Below are positions 6,430 through 14,609 of a DNA stretch of 24,457 nucleotides, in pieces (the stretch's first letter is position 1; each line of letters begins with the position of its first letter). Where the stretch lies: NCBI GenBank assembly GCA_016784425.1, contig JADHUQ010000010.1, positions 1-24,457 on the forward strand, given 5' to 3'. The DNA comes from Candidatus Delongbacteria bacterium (GTDB taxonomy: Bacteria; CAIWAD01; BS150m-G50). The position numbers were made by a program, and so were the translations under genes. The notes under the pieces are model-generated. The model saw only the letters and a program-made list of their open reading frames with translations, searched no databases and was not told the origin of the DNA.

Positions 6430-8778
6430 TCATTCAAATCCCACAACCACACTGGCGAAAGGTGGCAGCTCCAGCTCCAGGTGTGTCCCATTCTGAACAA
6501 AAGCCAGCTCGCCGAAGAGCAATTCCGGTGTGCTGTCTGCCAGGTGGACGGGCAACTGCAGGGTACGTTGCAGTGCAATCCCACGCTTGTTGTGCACCAC
6601 CAGCAGTTGATCAGCCGGGTAGGAGCGCAGAATGGCGTAAACACCGCTGTCTGCCAGCAGGGTATGGAAATCCCCCCGCCGCAGGGCAGGGTGGTCGCGA
6701 CGCAACTGCCCCAGAGTACGGGTGCGGCTGAGCATCTTTTCCTCGTTGACGGTCAGTTCAAACCGCATCGGTCGCCGGTTATCCGGATCGGCAGCACCGG
6801 TCATACCGATCTCATCACCATAATAGAGGGTGGGAATACCGGGGATCGTCATCACGAAAGCGAGGAACTGAGTCATGCGGTCATAACTTTGGGGATCATC
6901 CACCTCTGGTGGATCGCTCCAGCCGATCTCAGCGGTATTGCCTTCATCGGCATAATTGATATCCCCATCCGCATAAGCCATAAAGCGCACCTGGTCGTGA
7001 CTGTCAACCAGGTTACCCATCAGGTGATGCCAGCCATAGCTCTGCAGACCTTTGCGCAGCTCCCGATCCAGGTCGTTGAAATCCGCCTCTGAATCGAGGA
7101 AAGTGCGCCGTGCCGTATAGAAGAGGTTGAAGTTGAACTGCGAATCGAGCAGGCGTGGTTTGACATAGGAACCGACCAGATCGTAACTGCCGAAAGTCTC
7201 ACCTATCTGGAAAGGTCGCCCGCCCCGGAAATCCTGATGATCATCCAGAGTCGTCGCGAGAATCCTCCAGAAACGGAGCGGGATATGTTTGACCGCATCC
7301 TGCCGGAAACCGTCCAGTCCACCCTCCCGCAGCCACCAGCCGGCGTCAGCCGCCAACGCCTCCGCAGCGCCGTTATCGCAGGTAAGATCAAAAGAGGGGA
7401 GAAACGGCTCAAACCAGGTGGTCAGCCGGTAATCATCCCAGCGTCGCAGGTTGAGGCTGCCGTCCGGCAACTCCAGCTGTCCGAACCAGTCGGGATGCTC
7501 GCGGAAGTAGGGATGATCTTCGTAGACATGGTGAGAAACAAAATCCATCAGCACACTCTGCTGACGCTCGTGCAAAAGGTCGGTCAGTTCCCGCAGTTGC
7601 CGCAGAGTGCCGAAGCGGGGATCCACCCCCCGCGGATTGATCGGCCAGTAACCGTGATAGTCGCTGAACCAGCGATGGGGTTCCGGGAATTCCTGACGAG
7701 CCACCAGCGGCCCCTGGTAGAGGGGGGAGATCCAGAGGGTGGTCACCCCCAGTTCGTTAAAATAGCCGGCTCTGGTTTTCTGCAACACCCCGGCCAGATC
7801 GCCACCCTGGTAATCAGCCTTGGGAGATAACTGCTCACCACCAACCGCGCGGTTATTACCAGGATCACCGTCGCTGAACCGATCTACCACCAGCGAATAG
7901 ATGAGCATGTCCTGCGGCAGGAAACCGCTTTCCGGCAGGCCGTCCCGTAGCTGAAGCTGTTGCACATTCCCGGCGCGCCCTCCACCGGCGGCAACCAGTC
8001 GCAACAGATGACTGCCCGCCGTGAAACCAGATTCAAGTGGCAGTCGTACCTGCACCGTTTGTCCCTCCCTTTCCAGCAGGGTGGCGGGTAAGCGGTGGTT
8101 GTCCCACAACACCAGCAGCTCCGCCTCGCTGTTATCCAGGCTGTAAGTATAGACCACCTCACTGCCTGTCTGTCCGGACGACACAAACCAGAGTTCAGGC
8201 GCCGGGACCGAGGTTATCTCCAGCAGCGAGTTGAAGTCACCAAAACCGTTGGGAACCTTCTGTGCGCATGCAGGATCTAACCGGTCTTCACCGGCAACCT
8301 GGAGACGGTAGGGATATGAGCCAGGTTCCAGGAAAAGGGTCCGACTCCAGCCGGAAACCGGATCAAAAGCCAGAGGATGTGATTGGCGGTTCCAGCTGTT
8401 GAAGGAGCCGAAAACTGTTACCGCCAGCTCCGGATCGGAGACCGGGTAGATGATCTCAACCGGAAAACGGGCGGAAATGCGCAGCGGTAACAACAGCGTG
8501 TCCGCCTCCCAGAGCAGGATCACCAGCCCCAGCCCGCTTCCATCTACTGGAAGCTGCAGTTGCAGCTGCTCTCCTGAGAGTACTGCTTCCACACCGGTCG
8601 CGGCCATTACTTCCACCTCCAGCGGGGGGGGGAGATAATCGGGCAGATGCAGTTCAACTGTTTCGCCGGCCGGCACTGAGGTTATGGGAAGTGGAGGTCG
8701 CCCGGCGGTCTGCTCCGCAGGTTTGGGACCGCAGTTGATCAGGACGATCAGCAGTAGTAACGAAGTTGTCAGTCGCAT
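6430..8778 (-). CDS. GH13 alpha-amylase-family lipoprotein
   Basis: This is a 782-residue glycoside hydrolase acting on alpha-glucans or maltodextrins. A lipoprotein signal peptide ends at LINC (Cys16; Asn at -1 is less usual). Residues about 105-190 form a CBM48/E-set-like beta domain (VFGSFNSWN, GSYPYRLQV), and a second beta region spans about 195-275. The catalytic barrel starts near 290 (IYSLVVDRFSDGDP). GH13 regions: MDFVSHH (Asp412, His417; the usual Asn before that His is His416), DGFRQDAVKH with nucleophile Asp494, GETFG with acid/base Glu527, and VDSHDQVR with Asp595. The layout is closest to neopullulanase or cyclomaltodextrinase-like enzymes. AGGA lies about seven bases before the start. 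No transporter or other sugar gene is next to it. Likely anchored in the outer membrane or facing the periplasm; exact substrate unknown. Confidence 0.88.
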   Translation of the reverse strand: MRLTTSLLLLIVLINCGPKPAEQTAGRPPLPITSVPAGETVELHLPDYLPPPLEVEVMAATGVEAVLSGEQLQLQLPVDGSGLGLVILLWEADTLLLPLRISARFPVEIIYPVSDPELAVTVFGSFNSWNRQSHPLAFDPVSGWSRTLFLEPGSYPYRLQVAGEDRLDPACAQKVPNGFGDFNSLLEITSVPAPELWFVSSGQTGSEVVYTYSLDNSEAELLVLWDNHRLPATLLEREGQTVQVRLPLESGFTAGSHLLRLVAAGGGRAGNVQQLQLRDGLPESGFLPQDMLIYSLVVDRFSDGDPGNNRAVGGEQLSPKADYQGGDLAGVLQKTRAGYFNELGVTTLWISPLYQGPLVARQEFPEPHRWFSDYHGYWPINPRGVDPRFGTLRQLRELTDLLHERQQSVLMDFVSHHVYEDHPYFREHPDWFGQLELPDGSLNLRRWDDYRLTTWFEPFLPSFDLTCDNGAAEALAADAGWWLREGGLDGFRQDAVKHIPLRFWRILATTLDDHQDFRGGRPFQIGETFGSYDLVGSYVKPRLLDSQFNFNLFYTARRTFLDSEADFNDLDRELRKGLQSYGWHHLMGNLVDSHDQVRFMAYADGDINYADEGNTAEIGWSDPPEVDDPQSYDRMTQFLAFVMTIPGIPTLYYGDEIGMTGAADPDNRRPMRFELTVNEEKMLSRTRTLGQLRRDHPALRRGDFHTLLADSGVYAILRSYPADQLLVVHNKRGIALQRTLQLPVHLADSTPELLFGELAFVQNGTHLELELPPFASVVVGFE

Positions 8779-9263
8779 GTCAGATCCTGTCTCGCTTCAA
8801 GTTATGATAAATAGCCATGCAGAAAATGTAGCAGGAACCGGGAGTTGAATCACTATAAATGCAATTCTCCTGCAGAGCGAGGGGGATAAAAGACACCGGG
8901 AAAGAGAGATGATGAATTGGGAAGCTGGTCTGATCGTGTGAATTGTTGCAGGGCAGCTCATCAGGTCTGTCTTATATCCCGACAGCAAAACCCTTTCCCG
9001 TAATAAAAAAAGTGATACTTTGTGGGGAACATTTTCCCACCGGTGGCATCAAATACCGAAACGAGGTAATCCCCGGGGGTCGATCCACGCTTCCTGTCTG
9101 CGGTTGCAGAATCCGGTTGAGTTCTTTCAATTCACCTGTAGCGCCCTTACAGCAGGCTGTTCAGACAGCAGCCGGTTTCGCAGCGTTTCGTTGTTACCAC
9201 CACCCGGATTTCTGATCGACAAGAACTTGTAATTATGATAAACAGGACAATCATGGAGTCAGC
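8779..9263. promoter_or_regulatory. Divergent intergenic region with operator-like palindrome before the ABC operon
   Basis: This 485-bp region holds no gene I can support. Just upstream of the ABC operon a perfect inverted repeat, ACAAG-AA-CTTGT (9219-9230), abuts a -10-like TATGAT (9234-9239). The palindrome covers the spacer where a repressor would block RNA polymerase; I see no good -35 box. GGAG at 9255-9258 is the ribosome-binding site of the next gene, implying a very short leader. A further imperfect hairpin lies at 9022-9040 (GTGGGGAA/TTTCCCAC). Confidence 0.35.
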
Positions 9264-10199
9264 ATGATCAAAATCGAACATCTGGTTCAAAAGTATGGAG
9301 ATCTACGCGCCGTCGACGATGTCTCGCTGGACATTGCCAACGGTGAAATCGTCGGTCTGCTCGGACCCAACGGTGCCGGCAAGACCACCGCGATGAAAGT
9401 ACTCACCTGTTTCCTTCCTCCGACTGAAGGCGAGGTCAGCGTAGACGATCTCGATGTAGAACAGGATTCGCTCGCAGTCAGAGAACGAATTGGCTATCTG
9501 CCTGAAAACAATCCCCTTTACAGCGATATGACCGTTCGCGAAACGCTCGATTTCGTGGCGGATGTACGCAGGTTGAACGGCAGCAACCGCGGTCGCCGCC
9601 TGCGTTATACCGTTGAAGCCTGCGGGCTTGAAGGCATGCTCAACCGTCCGGTGGGGGAGCTGTCCAAAGGTTACCGGCAGAGGGTCGGGCTGGCACAGGC
9701 GATCCTGCACGATCCACCGGTACTGGTGCTGGATGAACCGACCAGCGGTCTCGATCCCAACCAGATCGTCGAGATCCGTAACCTGATCCGGGAGCTGGGC
9801 AAGGAGAAGACAGTGATCCTCTCAACCCACATCATGCAGGAGGTACAAGCCACCTGCAGCCGGGTCGTTATCATCCACCAGGGCAAAATAGTGGCTGACG
9901 GTACCAATGAAGAGCTGCAGGCTCAGCTGGAAGGACAGGATCGTTACAGTATCGAATTCCGCGCTCCCGGTGACAACATCGCCACCGAGTTCAAGAGCTC
10001 CCTGGGAATTGATATCTACGATGATGTCTCCACCCCCGGCGCGGGCAGTTATCACTATATCCTGCAGATTGAGAAGGATCGTGATGAGCGGGAACGTATT
10101 TTCCGCCTGATGGTGGATCACGGCTGGACCCTGCTGGAACTGCAGCGGGAACAGGTCAGTCTTGAGGATGTTTTCCGAGAGCTGACGACAAAGTCGTAA
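9264..10199 (+). CDS. ABC transporter ATP-binding protein, GldA-like
   Basis: The 311-residue cytoplasmic ATPase energises the permease encoded downstream. Walker A is GPNGAGKTT (residues 34-42), the ABC signature is LSKGYRQ (133-139), Walker B is VLVLDE (153-158) with the D-loop SGLDP, and the switch histidine is His189. A C-terminal extension of about 90 residues after the nucleotide-binding domain is typical of ABC-2-type exporters of the CcmA/GldA group. It is followed by a permease, a GldG-like protein and a DUF4340 protein, the arrangement of the gld ABC cluster. In Bacteroidota GldA/F/G are linked to gliding motility, but the same set occurs in non-gliding bacteria, so gliding should not be assumed. 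GGAG lies 5 bases before the start. Confidence 0.9.
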   Translation: MIKIEHLVQKYGDLRAVDDVSLDIANGEIVGLLGPNGAGKTTAMKVLTCFLPPTEGEVSVDDLDVEQDSLAVRERIGYLPENNPLYSDMTVRETLDFVADVRRLNGSNRGRRLRYTVEACGLEGMLNRPVGELSKGYRQRVGLAQAILHDPPVLVLDEPTSGLDPNQIVEIRNLIRELGKEKTVILSTHIMQEVQATCSRVVIIHQGKIVADGTNEELQAQLEGQDRYSIEFRAPGDNIATEFKSSLGIDIYDDVSTPGAGSYHYILQIEKDRDERERIFRLMVDHGWTLLELQREQVSLEDVFRELTTKS

Positions 10200-10220
10200 A
10201 ATGACGACAAAATCGTAAAC
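10183..10220 (+). repeat. 19-bp tandem duplication of a small hairpin across a stop codon
   Basis: TGACGACAAAGTCGTAAAA (10183-10201) is followed directly by a nearly identical copy (10202-10220). The first copy contains the inverted repeat ACGAC-AAA-GTCGT and the stop codon of the ATPase gene. In the second copy one base change (GTCGT to ATCGT) weakens the stem. A third partial echo, AAGTCGCAAATGA, follows. It lies in the 62-bp gap before the permease gene and may be slippage or a translational-spacing element. Confidence 0.6.
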
Positions 10221-10261
10221 CCGCGCCAAGTCGCAAATGAATACAAAGTGAGGCAAGGCTT

Positions 10262-10972
10262 ATGCAGAATAGCCTGGTAATATTTCGCAAGGAGATGCGG
10301 GCATACTTCAATTCCCCCATCGCCTACATTTTTCTCGCCGTGTTCCTGGTGTTGTCAGGGTGGTTTTTCTTCTCCACCTTCTTCGTCATCAACCAGGCAT
10401 CGCTACGCGGCATTCTGGAACTGATACCGGTCTTTTTCATCTTCTTCATCCCCGCCGTGACCATGCGGCTGGTGGCAGAGGAGAAGCATTCCGGTACCAT
10501 GGAAGTGCTTTTGACCTTTCCGATCCGCAACCGGGAGGTCATTTTCGGGAAATTCCTGGCCGCGCTGGCACTGGTTTCGATCGGCGTAGCCCTGACCGGT
10601 ACCTACATCCTGACCGCCGCCATGCTGGGTAACCTGGATGCCGGGGTCACACTGGCCGCTTATCTCGGTATGATCCTGATGGCTGCCACCTATATGGCGC
10701 TCGGTCTGTACGCTTCCACCATCACCAGCAACCAGATCGTAGCTTTTATTCTCGGCATCCTCTTCATCTTCCTATTTTTCTATTTCGACAAGATGCTGGT
10801 GTTCCTCCCCAACTGGCTGGTTGGAACATTCGAGTACCTGTCGGTGGACTACCACTACCGTAATTTCGTCAGGGGTGTCTTTGACAGTCGCGACCTGATC
10901 TACTTCGGGTCGGTTATCTTCCTCGGCCTGGCCATGGCTACCCGGAAACTGGCGGAAAGGAGATGGAGCTGA
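10262..10972 (+). CDS. ABC-2-type permease, GldF-like
   Basis: The 236-residue integral membrane protein has six predicted helices: about residues 18-40, 50-68, 95-120, 128-150, 158-178 and 212-228. The start (SLVIFRKEMRAYFNSPIAYIF) and the RLVAEEKHSGTMEVLLTFPI segment after the second helix (coupling-helix region) are characteristic of ABC-2 permeases of the GldF/NosY type. It should form the membrane channel with the ATPase encoded upstream. The next gene begins two bases after its stop, so the two are translated together. The transported substrate is unknown. Confidence 0.88.
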   Translation: MQNSLVIFRKEMRAYFNSPIAYIFLAVFLVLSGWFFFSTFFVINQASLRGILELIPVFFIFFIPAVTMRLVAEEKHSGTMEVLLTFPIRNREVIFGKFLAALALVSIGVALTGTYILTAAMLGNLDAGVTLAAYLGMILMAATYMALGLYASTITSNQIVAFILGILFIFLFFYFDKMLVFLPNWLVGTFEYLSVDYHYRNFVRGVFDSRDLIYFGSVIFLGLAMATRKLAERRWS

Positions 10973-10974
10973 TC

Positions 10975-12546
10975 ATGAAGCAAAACAAGAGCTTTCTCAA
11001 TATCGGTAACCTGCTGCTGCTGCTGGCTGTCCTGGTGGCACTCAACATTCTGGCCGGTCGCGTCTTTTTCCGTTGGGATGTATCGGAGGGACAGCTGTTT
11101 ACCCTTTCCGACTACAGCCGTGAGGTTGTCTCCAATCTCTCAGATCCGGTGACTGTCAAAGCCTATTTCTCCCGCAATCTGGGGCAGTACAACAATGTCC
11201 GTCAATATGTCAAGGACAAGCTGGCCGATTATCGCAGCTATTCGCACGGCAATTTCACCTTCGAACTGATCGATCCGGGTGATGACGATGAAGCGCTGCG
11301 GCAGGAAGCGGCCGGTTTCGGGGTGCAGCCGATCCAGATGCAGACGTTGGAAAACGACAAACTGGAGGTCAAGCTGGTCTGGATGGGACTGGTATTTCTC
11401 TATGGCGACAAGAAAGAGACAATCCCGGCGGTACAGCAGATCGACAATCTGGAATATGATATCACCAGTCTGATTCGACGACTCACCGAACCGACACCGA
11501 CCCGCATCGGAATCCTGCAGGGGCATGGTGAACCGGGACTGGACGACCGTCTTTCGATGTTCCAGGAGGTGCTGAGCAAGAATTACTACCTTGAACCGGT
11601 GGACCTTACCACGGTACACCATATCGATACCGGTCTGCACGCGCTGCTGCTGATCTCCCCCAATCAACTGTTCACCGCCGGCGACAAAGCGCTGCTGGAT
11701 GAGTATTTCATGGGTGGTGGTCGTCTCGGTATCTTCACCAACAGTGTCGAAACCGATATGCAGACCCAGCAGGGTACTGCCCGTGTCCTGGGTCTGGAGG
11801 ATCTGCTTTCCGCCTGGGGTGTCTCTGTCCGCAACAACCTGGTGATGGACCAGCAGGCCGGTATGGTACAGGTGCGGATGGGAGGACAGGGCCTGATGTC
11901 GATGTTCCCGGTCTCGATGCAATATCCCTTCTTCCCCCGGGTGACCGGTTTCAACCGGGAGCTGAGTATCTCCAAGGGGGTGGAAGCGGCCCAGCTCTTT
12001 TTCCCCAGCAGCCTGGATACATCGCTGGCTTCACGCGCCGGGATCAAGGTGGAACCGTTCGCCTGGTCCGGTGCGAATACGCAGGTGATGACCAACCGCT
12101 ACGAGCTGGGGATCAGGCAGCAGTATACCGCTGCCGATTTTCCTGATGGTCGCCAGCTCTTTGGTGCCGCTTTCAGTGGCAGCTTCCCTTCCGGGCAGCA
12201 TGAGGCGGCACTGCTGGATTCCATGAGCATCAACCTGCCGGCCGCAAGTCCGGAGAACCGGCTGGCGGTCTGTGGTGACGGTTATTTTGTCATGAACGAT
12301 TTCCTGGGTCAGCGGCAGCTGGCCAACCTGGAACTGGCACAGAATATCGTCGACTGGCTGGTCCAGGATGAGGGTTTGATCAACATTCGCTCCAAAGTGG
12401 TCACCGACCGCCCCCTGACCGAGATCTCAGCCGGCTCCAGGAATGTCATCAAGTGGTTAAATATTCTGGGTACACCGGTGCTGCTGGTACTGTTCGGCAT
12501 GATCCGCTGGCAGATGAAACGGACCCGCCGCAAGCAGGAGCTATAA
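10975..12546 (+). CDS. GldG-like ABC transporter auxiliary protein
   Basis: The 523-residue protein has an N-terminal membrane helix (about residues 12-30) and a C-terminal one (about 497-515); the large region between is probably periplasmic. Family marks are RWDVSEGQLFTLSDYSREVV just after the first helix, YDITSLIRRLTEPTPTRIGI and the GHGEPG motif, all typical of the ABC_transp_aux/GldG family. An in-frame ATG at 10963 has AGGAG immediately against it, which is too close; ATG 10975 has GGAG six bases upstream and starts two bases after the permease stop. It works with the GldA- and GldF-like proteins as an accessory subunit, perhaps binding substrate or peptidoglycan-side partners (inference). 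Confidence 0.85.
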   Translation: MKQNKSFLNIGNLLLLLAVLVALNILAGRVFFRWDVSEGQLFTLSDYSREVVSNLSDPVTVKAYFSRNLGQYNNVRQYVKDKLADYRSYSHGNFTFELIDPGDDDEALRQEAAGFGVQPIQMQTLENDKLEVKLVWMGLVFLYGDKKETIPAVQQIDNLEYDITSLIRRLTEPTPTRIGILQGHGEPGLDDRLSMFQEVLSKNYYLEPVDLTTVHHIDTGLHALLLISPNQLFTAGDKALLDEYFMGGGRLGIFTNSVETDMQTQQGTARVLGLEDLLSAWGVSVRNNLVMDQQAGMVQVRMGGQGLMSMFPVSMQYPFFPRVTGFNRELSISKGVEAAQLFFPSSLDTSLASRAGIKVEPFAWSGANTQVMTNRYELGIRQQYTAADFPDGRQLFGAAFSGSFPSGQHEAALLDSMSINLPAASPENRLAVCGDGYFVMNDFLGQRQLANLELAQNIVDWLVQDEGLINIRSKVVTDRPLTEISAGSRNVIKWLNILGTPVLLVLFGMIRWQMKRTRRKQEL

Positions 12547-12547
12547 A

Positions 12548-13477
12548 ATGAGTAAAAAGACCTTTTACCTGATCGGCCTGCTGGCCGTGTTGTTATTGTT
12601 GATATTTCTGCCGGATATGATTCCAGAGGATCGGGGTTATCCTGTCACGCTGGGGGTAATCGATACCGCCGCGGTGACCCGTATCGAGGTGATCGCCTCC
12701 GACGAGCAGCTGTTACTGGAGAAAGAGGGTGGGGCACTGGTCATGCGGCAACCGCTCGATCTACCTCTGGATAACTACCAGGCTGACCGGTTGCTGGCGG
12801 CATTGCTGAACCTGAAAGTCTCAGCGCTGACTACCCAGAAGGAAGCTCAGTTTGCCAGGTATCAGCTGACCGACACCCTCGGTATCCAGGTGAAAGTCAC
12901 CGCCGGGGACCAGGTGGTGGCAGATTTCCTGCTGGGCAAGGAGAGCTCCGATTACCAGCACAGCTATGCCCGTCTCACCGGCACCAACCAGGTACTGCAG
13001 CTGTCGCGCAATCTGACCAGCACCTTTAAACAGAAAGCCAGCAACCTGTTTCGGCGGGAACTGTTCAACATTGATCCAGCTGAACTTATGCTGGTGGCGG
13101 TGCGGGATCCCCTCGACAGTAATGGCAACCTCACCCTCAATGTTGCGGAAGGGAACCTGTTCACCGATCCCCGGGGCAACACCTTCCCGGCTGATTCGGC
13201 CACGGTACAGAATTATCTGCGCCAGATCGGCCGTTTGCGCGCCAGCGCTGTCGTCATGCCGGAGGAGGAGCGGGATGCCCAACTGGCACACCTGATGCTG
13301 ACGGTTGAGTTGAAAGCCGCCCGTGAAAAGCTGGAACTGGAGTTCTACCAGGATCCGGACAACGAGGAACAGCGTATTCTGGTGTTGCCGAAGTATCCCT
13401 ACCGTTTCCGGGTGCAGAAGTATCAGATGGACAAGTTCCGCAAGTCAGCCGAGGATTTTCTCGGTGAAGAGGAATAA
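12548..13477 (+). CDS. DUF4340 domain protein
   Basis: The 309-residue protein has one N-terminal membrane anchor (residues 5-21) and an extracytoplasmic body. The body has the DUF4340 pattern: an ITRIEV-like strand (VTRIEVIASDEQLLLEK), a segment ending in LLAALLNLKVSAL, then a LGI-VKVTAGDQVVADFLLGK strand pair and a FRRELFNIDP segment. Genes of this family regularly follow gldG-like genes in ABC clusters, as here, where it starts one base after the upstream stop (AGGAG eight bases before ATG). It is the last gene of the operon, ended by the terminator at 13493-13518. The molecular role is not known; a periplasmic partner of the transporter is the likely reading. Confidence 0.82.
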   Translation: MSKKTFYLIGLLAVLLLLIFLPDMIPEDRGYPVTLGVIDTAAVTRIEVIASDEQLLLEKEGGALVMRQPLDLPLDNYQADRLLAALLNLKVSALTTQKEAQFARYQLTDTLGIQVKVTAGDQVVADFLLGKESSDYQHSYARLTGTNQVLQLSRNLTSTFKQKASNLFRRELFNIDPAELMLVAVRDPLDSNGNLTLNVAEGNLFTDPRGNTFPADSATVQNYLRQIGRLRASAVVMPEEERDAQLAHLMLTVELKAAREKLELEFYQDPDNEEQRILVLPKYPYRFRVQKYQMDKFRKSAEDFLGEEE

Positions 13478-13492
13478 ACGACGAACAGTTTG

Positions 13493-13518
13493 CGGCGCCT
13501 GCGGGCGCCGTTTTTTTT
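13493..13518 (+). terminator. Strong rho-independent terminator
   Basis: A perfect 7-bp GC stem (CGGCGCC 13493-13499, GGCGCCG 13504-13510) with a TGCG loop is followed by eight T residues. It ends the ABC transporter operon; nth starts 17 bases further on and must have its own promoter or rely on readthrough. Confidence 0.93.
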
Positions 13519-13534
13519 GCAGGTAACCTGACCG

Positions 13535-14182
13535 ATGAAGCCAGTACAACGAGAACAGTTCTTTCACCGTCTGCAGCAACTCAATCCGCAACCGGTCAGC
13601 GAACTGCAATGGGGTGATCCTTACACTTTGCTGGTAGCGGTAATCCTCTCAGCCCAGGCTACCGACATCAGCGTCAATAAAGCAACCCCGGCGCTTTTCA
13701 AACGGGCCGCCACCCCCGCGACCATGTTGAAGCTGGGTGAGGATAAACTGCGGCAACTCATCCGCACGATCGGGCTTTACAACTCCAAAGCGAAAGCTAT
13801 CATTGCCATGTCGCAGCAGCTGCTGGATAAGCATGGTGGCAATGTTCCCGGAACTTTGCAGGAGCTGGAAGCGCTGGCCGGGGTTGGACGCAAAACCGCC
13901 AATGTCATTCTCAATATCGCCTTCAATCAACCGACCATTGCGGTCGACACCCATGTACACAGGGTAGCCAACCGCACAGGGCTGGCACCCGGTAAAACAC
14001 CGCTAGAAGTTGAAACCGCACTGCTTAAAACTGTCCCCGCAGCCTATCGCCAGCACGCCCATCACTGGTTGATCCTGCATGGCCGTTATATCTGCCAGGC
14101 GCGTAAACCGCTCTGCGGAACATGTCCGGTGGCTGATCTCTGTGGCTGGAAAGGGAAGCAGGGTCAGGGGAATGCAGTTTAA
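13535..14182 (+). CDS. nth: Endonuclease III (DNA glycosylase/AP lyase)
   Basis: The 215-residue base-excision-repair enzyme removes oxidised pyrimidines and cleaves abasic sites. The helix-hairpin-helix LEALAGVGRKTANVIL carries catalytic Lys120 and is followed by Asp138 in VDTHVHRV. The [4Fe-4S] cluster cysteines fall at 187, 194, 197 and 203 (C-x6-C-x2-C-x5-C). All these positions are identical to the E. coli numbering, so start and length are well supported. AGGTAA lies about nine bases upstream of the ATG. It stands alone between a terminator and the A/T-rich region. Confidence 0.95.
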   Translation: MKPVQREQFFHRLQQLNPQPVSELQWGDPYTLLVAVILSAQATDISVNKATPALFKRAATPATMLKLGEDKLRQLIRTIGLYNSKAKAIIAMSQQLLDKHGGNVPGTLQELEALAGVGRKTANVILNIAFNQPTIAVDTHVHRVANRTGLAPGKTPLEVETALLKTVPAAYRQHAHHWLILHGRYICQARKPLCGTCPVADLCGWKGKQGQGNAV

Positions 14183-14609
14183 ACAGTTCAGCCTCCACAC
14201 ACTCTGACCTTTGCGCCGGATTTCAGCTCCCCTGATACCGACCACTTCACATTTTGTGTTAGCAGCCATTGCCTGGCCAGGTGTTGTCACCGCTCCAAGG
14301 TCAGAGCGTGGGATAAGCACAAATGGGGATTACATTATCAGAATATCTTGTCTGTTACGATGGCAATCAGTACTATGCGAAAAGCATGATACACATCAAT
14401 GCAAGGTGTTTTCAGCCTCCAGTCAAGGTAACCCTGTTTATGAAAGAGCGTATGGAAGTCAGGTGGTTCCAGCAATCATCCCGAAAGCTGTCCAGGCAGC
14501 TGGAACCTGGCCTGACAATTCGAGGCTCTACTGATGTTAATGGCAGCAATTCTATCCCGGGAGTCCGCAATAGTGATTTGAAATCCATCTTAATGTAGGG
14601 AGAGTAACA
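14183..14609. other. A/T-rich intergenic region upstream of the secreted-protein operon
   Basis: No gene is supported in these 427 bp; the short frames present lack homology-like features and good ribosome-binding sites. CTCTGACCTT (14202-14211) and AAGGTCAGAG (14297-14306) form a 10-bp inverted repeat about 85 bases apart, and CCTGGCCAGG (14272-14281) is a perfect palindrome between them. The region should contain the promoter of the following operon, but I cannot place it. Base composition changes visibly from the GC-rich nth gene. Confidence 0.4.

Noticed and set aside
9022..9040. GTGGGGAA/TTTCCCAC hairpin as a riboswitch or terminator
   Set aside because: Short, with an extra G, no T-run and no wider conserved architecture that I recognise.
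14202..14306. 10-bp inverted repeat with a central CCTGGCCAGG palindrome as a possible mobile-element end or attachment site
   Set aside because: Too short, and no integrase, transposase or matching copy on the far side of the A/T-rich island was seen.
14211..14598. Two overlapping plus-strand frames between nth and the secreted amidotransferase-like gene
   Set aside because: No ribosome-binding sites, no recognisable domains, and they sit where the promoter region should be.
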